DNA from: Microbulbifer sp. TB1203
GTDB lineage: Bacteria > Pseudomonadota > Gammaproteobacteria > Pseudomonadales > Cellvibrionaceae
DNA length: 64,000 nt
Assembly: GCF_030997045.1 (NCBI RefSeq)
Contig: NZ_CP116899.1
Coordinates: 3,620,001 to 3,684,000, forward strand
Direction: 5' to 3'
The notes under the pieces are model-generated. The model was not told where the DNA came from. It searched no databases and saw only the letters and a list, made by a program, of their open reading frames with translations. Shown in pieces: positions 8,314-15,827 of this stretch (its first letter is position 1; each line of letters begins with the position of its first letter). Made by a program: the position numbers and the translations under genes.

Positions 8314-9324
8314 ATGACAGATTTCCCCGTGAAGACACCGGGCTTAAGCGAGAAGACCCGCTTCCTGCTCTCGCCCACCAGCTACCCGGAGGGCGCCCGC
8401 CGGGTGGAACTGGTGGAAACCCATATGGCGCGGGTATTCCTGACCGAGCGCTTCGCCTACAAAATGAAAAAGCCGGTGCGCTCCAGCTACCTGGATTTCA
8501 GTACCCTGGACAAGCGCTACGGCGACTGTCGCGAGGAGCTGCGCCTGAACCGACGACTGACCGACGGCGTCTACCTGGAAGTATTGGCCCTGCGACTGAC
8601 TGCGGAGAACCAACTGACCCTGGGCGGGCCGGGGGTGCCGGTGGAGTGGCTGGTAAAGATGCGCCGCCTGCCGGAGGAGGCCAGCCTGCCCCGCCGCATC
8701 GACAGTGCCACGGCGGAAACCCTGGCTCCCCTGCTGCAGCGCCTGTGCGATTTCTACCGCACCGCCGAAGTGATTCCGTTGATTGGGGAGCAATACCTGG
8801 AGCGGCTGCGCCGCCACTGCGAGCAGCTGCGCCGGGATTTGCTGGCTCCGGAACTGGGGCTGGCGAAGGAAGAGATAGAAAATATCGCGCGGGCGCTGCT
8901 GGCCTTTATCCAGCACCAGCCGGACCTGCTGGCCCGGCGCGCGGACGGCGGGAAAATCGTCGAGGGCCATGGCGACCTGCGCCCGGAGCACTGCTTCCTG
9001 ACCGACCCGCCACAGATCATCGACTGCCTGGAATTCAGCCGCCCCCTGCGCTGCCTGGACCCGGTAGACGAACTGGGCTACCTGGCCCTGGAGTGCGAGC
9101 TGCTGGGGCGAAAGGATCTGGGAGAGGTGCTGCTGGAGGGTTACTGCCGCAACGCCGGCGATGAGGTCCCGGAAGCGCTGCTGCGCTTCTACAAAGGCCG
9201 CCGCGCGTTCCTGCGCGCGCAGCTGGCGGCGGCGCACCTGCAGGACGGCGAGGTGCCCGAACCGGACAAATGGCGGCGCAAAACCCGCGACTACCTGGAT
9301 GCTGCGCTGGCCTACTGCCGTTGA
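8314..9324 (+). CDS. Aminoglycoside-phosphotransferase-like kinase (COG2187-type N-terminal half)
   Basis: This 336-residue protein resembles the kinase half of the COG2187 proteins, which normally fuse an aminoglycoside-phosphotransferase fold to a P-loop domain. The catalytic loop is visible as VEGHGDLRPEHCFL (near residue 216) and the metal-binding aspartate in IIDCLEFS (near 234). An N-terminal FAYKMKKPVRSSYLDFSTL matches the family. The P-loop half is absent, so this is the single-domain version. It is divergent from the phosphoribosyltransferase operon, with a 78-bp shared upstream region. The substrate is unknown and drug resistance should not be assumed. Confidence 0.75.
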   Translation: MTDFPVKTPGLSEKTRFLLSPTSYPEGARRVELVETHMARVFLTERFAYKMKKPVRSSYLDFSTLDKRYGDCREELRLNRRLTDGVYLEVLALRLTAENQLTLGGPGVPVEWLVKMRRLPEEASLPRRIDSATAETLAPLLQRLCDFYRTAEVIPLIGEQYLERLRRHCEQLRRDLLAPELGLAKEEIENIARALLAFIQHQPDLLARRADGGKIVEGHGDLRPEHCFLTDPPQIIDCLEFSRPLRCLDPVDELGYLALECELLGRKDLGEVLLEGYCRNAGDEVPEALLRFYKGRRAFLRAQLAAAHLQDGEVPEPDKWRRKTRDYLDAALAYCR

Positions 9325-9365
9325 TCTTTCAGGTTTTTAATCGGACGCCCGATTTTGATATCGGG

Positions 9366-9402
9366 AATAAAAAAACACCCCGGGCTTGGGGGGGCACCGG
9401 GG
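9366..9402 (-). terminator. Rho-independent terminator, minus strand
   Basis: On the minus strand a CCCCGG / CCGGGG stem encloses a C-rich loop and is followed by TG and a run of seven T. It lies downstream of the small membrane-protein gene at 9572-9769. Confidence 0.5.
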
Positions 9403-9534
9403 CGAAACATCTGACTTCCTTGGGGGATGATGACGCATTCCAACGATCTTGCCTGTTTAGAGAGCCCGCCGCCGGAACGGTTCCCCAAAAATCTTAAAAA
9501 AATGAAAATTTTTTATCTGCGGGAACGAGTATCT

Positions 9535-9561
9535 GTAGGAGCGGCCGCTGGCCGCTCCTAC
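9535..9561. repeat. Short REP-like palindrome
   Basis: A compact perfect copy of the GTAGGAGCGG family: GTAGGAGCGGCC, a short centre, then GGCCGCTCCTAC. It lies just downstream of the small membrane-protein gene and could stabilise or end its message. Confidence 0.7.
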
Positions 9562-9571
9562 AAAAAGGGAA

Positions 9572-9769
9572 TCAGCCCCTGTGGCGGCACCGCGCACGGC
9601 GGTAGAACAATGCCCCTGTGTAGACGCTGGCGGTCACCAGCGCCCAGAAGAGGCCGTAGCCGACCACGTCGTCAAACGCTCGTCCCCTGAGTAGCTGTCC
9701 GCCGACGATCATCAGTAGCGCGGCGAGGTATAACAGTAGAAAGCGGCGAATCCAGAATCCAGGGCTCAT
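9572..9769 (-). CDS. Small two-helix membrane protein
   Basis: This 65-residue hypothetical protein starts MSPGFWIRRF. Two hydrophobic segments are seen, about residues 9-24 and 36-52, and the C-terminus is basic (YRRARCRHRG). The frame stays open upstream to 9907, but that extension is translated REP palindrome, so the ATG at 9769 is preferred. Short membrane proteins of this kind are often found next to polA. The family was not identified. Confidence 0.5.
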   Translation of the reverse strand: MSPGFWIRRFLLLYLAALLMIVGGQLLRGRAFDDVVGYGLFWALVTASVYTGALFYRRARCRHRG

Positions 9770-9795
9770 TTCCAATATCCTATATACCGAATTCC

Positions 9796-9885
9796 TGTAG
9801 GAGCGGCCCATGGCCGCGATCGATCCCACTACGTAGCGCGTCCGATCGCGGCCATGGGCGGATGGCCGCCCCGCCGCTCCTACAG
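9796..9885. repeat. REP-like palindrome downstream of polA
   Basis: The left arm CTGTAGGAGCGGCCCATGGC is answered by a right arm ending CCGCTCCTACAG. The right arm carries an extra GGCGGATGGCCGCCCCG block, shared exactly with the copy at 50709-50795. It lies 22 bp past the polA stop. Confidence 0.8.
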
Positions 9886-9906
9886 ACAACGAAGGTCCGC
9901 GGGCCA

Positions 9907-12636
9907 CTAGTGCGCCTCGTCCCAGTTGGCCCCCCGCCCCAGGTCCACGATCAGCGGCACGGCCAGCTCGGCGGCGCCCTGCATCAGCCCGGTGATGCCT
10001 TCGCTCACCCGCGCGGCTTCGTCTTCCGGCACTTCCAGCACCAGTTCATCGTGCACCTGCATGATCAGCTTGCTGGCCAGCTTTTGTTCCGCCAGCCAGG
10101 CGTCCACGGTGATCATCGCGCGCTTGATGATGTCCGCGGCGCTGCCCTGCATGGGCGCGTTGATCGCGGTGCGTTCGGCAGCCTGGCGCTGCATGGCATT
10201 GCGGGAGTTGATCTCCGGCAGGTAGAGCCGGCGGCCGAAGAGGGTTTCCACATAGCCCTTTTCCGCCGCCTGCTTGCGGGTGCTGTCCATATACCGCCGC
10301 ACACCGGGATAGCGCTCGAAATAGCGCTCGATATAGGTCTGCGCGTCCGCGCGGGGGATGCCCAGTTGCTTGGCCAGGCCGAAGGCGGACATACCGTAGA
10401 TCAGCCCGAAGTTGATCGCCTTGGCGCGGCGGCGCTGCTCGCCGTCGACCGCCTCCGGCGCCACCTCGAACACCTCGGCGGCAGTGGCGCGGTGGATGTC
10501 GGCCCCCTGGGCAAAGGCATCCACCAGGCCCTTGTCGCCGGACAGGTGCGCCATGATGCGTAGCTCGATTTGCGAGTAGTCCGCAGCGATGATCACGCGG
10601 CCCTCGGGGGCCACGAACGCCTGGCGGATGCGCCGGCCCTCCTCGGTGCGGATGGGGATATTCTGCAGATTCGGATCGCTGGAGGACAGCCGCCCCGTGG
10701 CCGCCACCGCCTGGTGGTAGGAGGTGTGCACGCGGCCACTGGCAGGATCGATCATCAGCGGCAGCTTGTCGGTGTAGGTGTTTTTCAGTTTCGCCAGGCC
10801 CCGATACTGCATGATCAGCGCCGGCAGCTCGTGGCTGTGGGCCAGTTCCTGCAGCACCGGCTCGGCGGTGGAGGGGGCGCCCTTGGGGGTTTTCTTGATC
10901 ACCGGGATCAGCAGTTTTTCGAACAGGATGGTGCCCAGCTGCTTGGTGGAGCCGAGGTTGAATTCCTCACCGGCGACGATAAAGGCCTGCTGCTCCACAT
11001 CGCGCATTTTCTGTTCCAGCTCCCCGCTCTGTTTGGCCAGCATCGCGGCATCGATATAGGTGCCGTAACGCTCCATGCGCGCGAGCACCGGCACCAGCGG
11101 CATCTCGATTTCGTCCAGCACTTTTTCCAGGGAGGGCTCGCGGGCCAGGCGCGTGCTCAGCTCATTATGCAGGCGCAGGGTGATGTCGGCGTCCTCGGCG
11201 GCGTAGGGCCCGGCCTTTTCCAGTTCTATCTGGTTGAAGGTGAGCTGCTTGGCCCCCTTGCCGGCGATGTCCTCGAAATGCACTGTGTGCTCGCCCAGGT
11301 ACTTGAGCGCGAGGCTGTCCATATCGTGGCGGCTGGCGGTGCTGTCGAGCACGTAGGATTCGAGCATGGTATCGCGGTAGACGCCGCGCAGTTGGATGTC
11401 GCAGCCGGCGAGGATATGGCTGTCGTACTTCAGGTGTTGCCCGACTTTTTTCTGCGCCGGGTCCTCCAGCAGCGGCCGGAGTTTTTCCAGCACCGTTTCC
11501 ATGGGCAGTTGGTCCGGCGCGCCCATATAGTCGTGGGCCAGGGGCACATAGGCGGCCTCGTGGGATTCCACGGCGAAGGACAGGCCCACCAATCGGGCCT
11601 GCATATAGTTGAGGCTGGTGGTCTCGGTGTCGAAGGCGAAAACTTCCGAGTTTTTCAGTTTATCCAGCCAGCGGTCGAAATCCCCCATATCGGTGATGAT
11701 TTCATAATTCCGCTCGGCGGCGGCCTGCTGTACCACTTCCTGTACGCTGTCGCCGTCCAGTTCCTCCAGCCAGCCGCGAAATTCCAGTTCACCGTAGAGC
11801 TGCTTGAGTTGTTCCTTGTGCGGTTCACCGTGGTGCAGGTCCCGGGGATGGACCGGCATTTCCACATCGGTCTTTATGGTGGCGAGCTTGTAGGACAGCT
11901 CCGCAGCCTCGCGGTGCTCTTCCATTTTCTTACCCAGGGTTTTCGCTCCGCGAAAACTTAATGACGCTATCGCGTCCAGGTTGGCATAGATGTCCTCCAG
12001 GCTGCCGAGGTTCTGCAGCAGTCCCAGCGCAGTCTTCTCACCGACGCCGGGCACCCCGGGAATGTTGTCGGACTTGTCACCCATCAGCGCGAGAAAGTCG
12101 ATGATCAGCTCCGGGCCCACGCCGAACTTTTCTCTTACACCTTCGCTGTCAAGCGAAGTGTTGGACATGGTGTTCACCAGGGTGATACCCGGGCGCACCA
12201 GCTGCGCCATGTCCTTGTCGCCGGTGGAGATAATCACCTCCTGTCCCTCCCGGAGGGCTTCAAGGGCAAGCGTTCCGATCACATCGTCCGCCTCCACGCC
12301 GTCGATCACCAGCCGCGGCAGGCCCATGGCATCGATCAGGTCATGGATCGGCTGTATCTGCTCGCGCAGGTCGTCGGGCATGGGCGGGCGGTGGGATTTG
12401 TACTCGGCGAAGAGCTCGTCGCGGAAGGTCTTGCCCTTCGCATCGAACACCACCGCGACGGTGCTGTCCGGATGCTCCTTTAGATGGCGGCGCAGCATGC
12501 TGATCACCCCGCGCACCGCGCCGGTGGGATTGCCCTTGCTGGTGGCCAGCGGCGGCAGGGCGTGGAAGGCACGGTAGAGATAGGAGGAGCCGTCCACCAG
12601 GATCAGTGGTGGTCGATTGGACTGGTTTTTACTCAT
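9907..12636 (-). CDS. polA: DNA polymerase I
   Basis: This 909-residue PolA handles Okazaki-fragment processing and repair synthesis. All three domains are visible: the 5' nuclease at the N-terminus (LILVDGSSYLYRAFHALPP), the 3'-5' exonuclease with its intact DTETTSLNY motif near residue 337, and the polymerase with motif A DYSQIELRIM near 684 and motif C QVHDELVLEVPE near 858. The ATG at 12636 gives the standard N-terminus; the frame extends 18 codons further but without family similarity. It ends 22 bp from a REP-like palindrome. Confidence 0.97.
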   Translation of the reverse strand: MSKNQSNRPPLILVDGSSYLYRAFHALPPLATSKGNPTGAVRGVISMLRRHLKEHPDSTVAVVFDAKGKTFRDELFAEYKSHRPPMPDDLREQIQPIHDLIDAMGLPRLVIDGVEADDVIGTLALEALREGQEVIISTGDKDMAQLVRPGITLVNTMSNTSLDSEGVREKFGVGPELIIDFLALMGDKSDNIPGVPGVGEKTALGLLQNLGSLEDIYANLDAIASLSFRGAKTLGKKMEEHREAAELSYKLATIKTDVEMPVHPRDLHHGEPHKEQLKQLYGELEFRGWLEELDGDSVQEVVQQAAAERNYEIITDMGDFDRWLDKLKNSEVFAFDTETTSLNYMQARLVGLSFAVESHEAAYVPLAHDYMGAPDQLPMETVLEKLRPLLEDPAQKKVGQHLKYDSHILAGCDIQLRGVYRDTMLESYVLDSTASRHDMDSLALKYLGEHTVHFEDIAGKGAKQLTFNQIELEKAGPYAAEDADITLRLHNELSTRLAREPSLEKVLDEIEMPLVPVLARMERYGTYIDAAMLAKQSGELEQKMRDVEQQAFIVAGEEFNLGSTKQLGTILFEKLLIPVIKKTPKGAPSTAEPVLQELAHSHELPALIMQYRGLAKLKNTYTDKLPLMIDPASGRVHTSYHQAVAATGRLSSSDPNLQNIPIRTEEGRRIRQAFVAPEGRVIIAADYSQIELRIMAHLSGDKGLVDAFAQGADIHRATAAEVFEVAPEAVDGEQRRRAKAINFGLIYGMSAFGLAKQLGIPRADAQTYIERYFERYPGVRRYMDSTRKQAAEKGYVETLFGRRLYLPEINSRNAMQRQAAERTAINAPMQGSAADIIKRAMITVDAWLAEQKLASKLIMQVHDELVLEVPEDEAARVSEGITGLMQGAAELAVPLIVDLGRGANWDEAH

Positions 12637-12741
12637 AGTGATTCTGTAATTGAAAATTTTTTTTCCCGACGGGTTAATCCTTCCGCACACGGATGTGTGG
12701 ATATTGGCCGCAGGCCAATGTCAGGTCGATAGCATACCCGC

Positions 12742-13596
12742 TTAGCGGTCGGGAATCTGCGCCAGGCAGCTGCGCGCGTCCGCCAGCAGCTGCTCCACCA
12801 GCGCCTGGTAATCGGCATCCGCCGGCAGGTTGGTGGCGAGCGGGTCCAGGGTGGCGTAGCGCAGGCCGAGGTTGGCGGCGGTCTGCCGATCGCGGTCGTT
12901 GGCAGGCACCTCGCCGAACAGGCAGCCATCCCCGACACCGCGCAGTTCCAGCAGGGTTTTGGCACCGCGGCGGCTGAAGCTGCTGTCGCTCAGGGCCAGG
13001 GTCTTCACCCCGGAGGGGCCGAAGAAGTGACCGTAGGCATCGTGGGTCACCGCTACCGGCACGTCCCGGTAGCCCCAGAGTGCCCGCTCCAGCACTTTCT
13101 GCAGGTTGGCCATGCGGCGGGAGAAATCCCGCGCGCGGGTGCGGTATACGTCCGCCTGTTGCGGCTGCAACTGCGCCAACCGCTCGGCAATCTGCGCAGC
13201 GATCACCGCGGCGTTGCGCGGGCGCAGCCACAGGTGAGCGTCGTTGGCCGAGGCCCCGGAATACTCGTAGCTATTTGCCTCCAGAAGCTGCAGCTGGCGC
13301 TCCGCCGGCAGCAGCGCCATCTGTTTCGCCAGCACATCCTCTAGCTGCGGCCCCACCCAGACCACCAGCAGTGCCCGTTCCAGGGCCGCGCGGTCCGCCA
13401 CCGTGGGTGCGTAGTAGTGCGGGTCACCATTGTCGATCAGCGGCCGCACCGGCTGTTCCGGCCCGGCGATCTCCCGCGCGATCAGCGCCAGTGGGCGCAC
13501 ACTGACCAACAACTCTCCGCCCTGCGGCCGGGGCTCGCCGCAGGCGGTGACGGCAATCGACAGGAGTACAACAAAAAAGCGCTTGGCGGACTTCAT
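12742..13596 (-). CDS. znuA: Zinc ABC transporter substrate-binding lipoprotein (ZnuA-like)
   Basis: This 284-residue periplasmic metal-binding protein captures Zn2+ for the ZnuBC permease. The lipobox cysteine is residue 19 (AVTAC), so it is probably lipid-anchored. Metal-ligand histidines are expected in GDPHYYAP (H60), NDAHLWLRP and VTHDAYGHFF. The His-rich loop of E. coli ZnuA is absent. The ATG at 13596 gives a proper signal peptide, unlike the longer frame. It is divergent from znuCB, with an 89-bp intergenic region holding a possible Zur site. Confidence 0.88.
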   Translation of the reverse strand: MKSAKRFFVVLLSIAVTACGEPRPQGGELLVSVRPLALIAREIAGPEQPVRPLIDNGDPHYYAPTVADRAALERALLVVWVGPQLEDVLAKQMALLPAERQLQLLEANSYEYSGASANDAHLWLRPRNAAVIAAQIAERLAQLQPQQADVYRTRARDFSRRMANLQKVLERALWGYRDVPVAVTHDAYGHFFGPSGVKTLALSDSSFSRRGAKTLLELRGVGDGCLFGEVPANDRDRQTAANLGLRYATLDPLATNLPADADYQALVEQLLADARSCLAQIPDR

Positions 13597-13617
13597 CTGG
13601 CTCACGGGTTGGCAAAA

Positions 13618-13638
13618 GGAATGCGATATAATCACACA
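13618..13638. promoter_or_regulatory. Possible Zur operator
   Basis: GGAATGCGATATAATCACAC lies midway between znuA and znuC. Its left half matches the gammaproteobacterial Zur consensus (GAAATGTTATA) at 8 of 11 positions; the right half is poorer. Its place between divergent zinc-uptake genes supports the reading. Confidence 0.4.
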
Positions 13639-13685
13639 CAGCTTTCACCTGCCAGTCATACACTTTTTCCCGCGGAGATTTCCCC

Positions 13686-14450
13686 CTGAGTCAGACCGAA
13701 CCGCTAATCACCGCCGAGAACCTGGGCCTGGAAATCGCCGGGCGGCAGTTGCTGCAGGATATCAACCTGGCGCTGCAACCGGGGGAAATAGTCACCGTGA
13801 TCGGCCCCAACGGCGCCGGCAAGACCACCCTGCTGCGCCTGCTGCTGGGACTGAGCAAGCCCACCAGTGGCAAGGTGTGGCGCCGCCCCGGCCTTGGCCT
13901 GGGCTATATGCCGCAGCGGCTGCAGATAGACCCCTCCATGCCCATGTCGGTGGCGCGCTTCCTGCAGCTGGGCCAGCCGCAGGTCGACGTGCGCGAGGCG
14001 CTCTCGCGGGTGGGGGCGGACCGGCTGGCGGACACCGGCCTGGCGGAACTCTCCGGCGGCGAGATGCAGCGGGTGCTGCTGGCCCGCGCCGCCTCGCGCA
14101 AGCCGCAGCTGCTGGTGCTGGACGAGCCCACCCAGGGGGTGGACCTGGGCGGCCAGGGGGAGGTCTACCGGCTGATCGCCGCGCTGCGGGACGAACTGGG
14201 CTGCGGGGTGCTGCTGGTCTCCCACGACCTGCACCTGGTGATGGCGGCCACCGACAAGGTGCTGTGCATCAACCAGCATATCTGCTGCGAAGGCCTCCCG
14301 GAGCAGGTGAGCCGCGACCCTGCCTACCTGGAACTGTTCGGCGACAAGGTGGTGCCCTATACCCACCAGCACAACCACGAACACGATTTCGGCGGCGATA
14401 TCCTTCATCCACATTCACATTCACACGATCAGGACGAGCACAAGCAGTGA
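13686..14450 (+). CDS. znuC: Zinc ABC transporter ATP-binding protein
   Basis: This ATPase of the zinc importer has Walker A GPNGAGKTT near residue 40, the ABC signature LSGGEMQR near 121 and Walker B LLVLDEPT near 142. The C-terminus is a His-rich tail with about nine histidines that may sense or buffer zinc. No ATG is available. A CTG at 13686 lies 8 nt after a GGAG ribosome binding site and gives an N-terminus SQTEPLITAENLGLEIAGR typical of the family; a TTG at 13749 would remove the first strand. Its stop overlaps the GTG of znuB (GTGA). Confidence 0.88.
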   Translation: MSQTEPLITAENLGLEIAGRQLLQDINLALQPGEIVTVIGPNGAGKTTLLRLLLGLSKPTSGKVWRRPGLGLGYMPQRLQIDPSMPMSVARFLQLGQPQVDVREALSRVGADRLADTGLAELSGGEMQRVLLARAASRKPQLLVLDEPTQGVDLGGQGEVYRLIAALRDELGCGVLLVSHDLHLVMAATDKVLCINQHICCEGLPEQVSRDPAYLELFGDKVVPYTHQHNHEHDFGGDILHPHSHSHDQDEHKQ

Positions 14451-15250
14451 CCCAGCTCAGCGAACTCTTGCAGACCCAGTTTCTCTGGTTCGCCCTGGCC
14501 GCCGGCCTGCTGGTGGCACTGGTGAGCGGCCCCCTGGGCTGCTTTGCAGTATGGCGGCGCATGGCCTACTTCGGCGACACCCTGGCCCACTCGGCACTGC
14601 TCGGCGTGACCCTGGGATTTATCCTGCAGATCCAGCCCACCATCGCCGTGGGCGCCAGCTGCTGTGCGCTGGCAATACTGCTGGTTTACTTGCAGCGCCG
14701 GCAGAAGCTCTCAGTGGATACGCTGCTCGGCATTCTCTCCCACTCCATGCTGGCGCTGGGTATCGTCACCGTCAGCCTGTTCGGCATCAATGTGGACCTG
14801 CTGTCGCTGCTGCTGGGGGACCTGCTCGCAGTGGGCAGGCAGGACTTGGTATTAATGGCGATCGCCGCCGCCGCGATCGCCGCGCTGTTGTATTTCCTGT
14901 GGGAAAAACTGCTGGCCTTTACCCTCCACGAGGAGCTGGCCGCAGTGGAAGGCGTACCGGTGGAAAAAACCCGCCTGGCGCTGATGCTGATGCTGGCGCT
15001 GCTGATCGCCATCGCCATGAAGGTGGTGGGCATACTGCTGATCACCGCCCTGCTGATTATCCCCGCCGCCAGCGCCCGCCGGCTTTCGCGCACGCCGGAG
15101 CGGATGGCTATTTTCGCATCTGCAATCGGCTGCTGCGCAGTGATTTTTGGATTGCTGGCGTCGATTCTTTGGGATACCCCGGCGGGCCCTTCGATTGTGC
15201 TCGCAGCCGGCGTATTATTTCTGGCTGCGCAATTGCGTTCTAACCAATGA
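14447..15250 (+). CDS. znuB: Zinc ABC transporter permease
   Basis: This 267-residue inner-membrane permease starts from a GTG that overlaps the znuC stop. It has the multi-helix pattern of the ABC-3 family, with RRMAYFGDTLAHSALLGV near residue 35 and AMKVVGILLITALLIIPAA near 190. The frame stays open far upstream but is only the shadow of znuC there. It forms a translationally coupled pair with znuC. Confidence 0.93.
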   Translation: MTQLSELLQTQFLWFALAAGLLVALVSGPLGCFAVWRRMAYFGDTLAHSALLGVTLGFILQIQPTIAVGASCCALAILLVYLQRRQKLSVDTLLGILSHSMLALGIVTVSLFGINVDLLSLLLGDLLAVGRQDLVLMAIAAAAIAALLYFLWEKLLAFTLHEELAAVEGVPVEKTRLALMLMLALLIAIAMKVVGILLITALLIIPAASARRLSRTPERMAIFASAIGCCAVIFGLLASILWDTPAGPSIVLAAGVLFLAAQLRSNQ

Positions 15251-15291
15251 AGGTTATCCCAATGCCGGGCGGATGCGTCTGCCCGGAATAC

Positions 15292-15473
15292 CTAAGAGCC
15301 TGTTCATAATCTTATGTTTCTGAGCGTGACTGGGTGGGATGATCCTTTACGGGACACGCTGTGAATACATCCCTGTACGCTCGTAATCGGCATCCCTGCC
15401 TCATACGGTCCCGCAAAGGATCATCCCACCCAGTCTGCCAACCTTCTCAGGAGACTATGAACAGGCTCTAAGA
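15292..15473. mobile_element. 180-bp inverted-repeat element (MITE-like)
   Basis: The ends match as inverted repeats (TAAGAGCCTGTTCATAATCT against the complement of AGACTATGAACAGGCTCTAA, 18 of 20). A second inner pair, CTGGGTGGGATGATCCTTTA and its complement, continues the palindrome. No coding frame exists. It lies between znuB and the promoter region of the TonB receptor. A degenerate fragment of the inner arm recurs at 46573-46612. Confidence 0.7.
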
Positions 15474-15827
15474 AAGAAATTTGTGCCACTTCTCCTATCC
15501 TTCCATTCCTGGTCCTTTACACCCTTTGATAAAGCACAAAACGAATTGAGCCCGGCTGGCCGGAACCGGGGCTTTACCCGCCGATACCCAGTCTTTCGTT
15601 CCTTTACCGCTGGTACTACAGTACTTTTTTAAATCTGATCCGGTTGTATGCCGGTACAATTTTGGATCCGACGCCACAACAGCATTGCGATCTCGATCAC
15701 CAACCCACGCAATATAACCTCTTTCTGTCTTCGACTAATTGTCTCGCTTTGCGGGCATTGCTAGTGTTGACCTTCGACCACTTTTCGGTCGCCTACCCAT
15801 AATCAAAATTAAGGATGAACACCGATC
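15474..15827. other. Upstream region of the TonB receptor gene
   Basis: These 354 bases hold no convincing gene. The stretch is less GC-rich than its surroundings and should contain the promoter of the receptor gene at 15828. No regulator site could be assigned. A short TTAAGGATG sequence directly before the gene serves as its ribosome binding site. Confidence 0.5.

Noticed and set aside
9769..9907. N-terminal extension of the small membrane protein
   Set aside because: The added residues are translated REP palindrome and lack similarity to anything.
13430..14446. Upstream extension of the znuB frame
   Set aside because: Arg/Ala/Gly-rich out-of-frame translation of znuC; the GTG overlapping the znuC stop is the real start.
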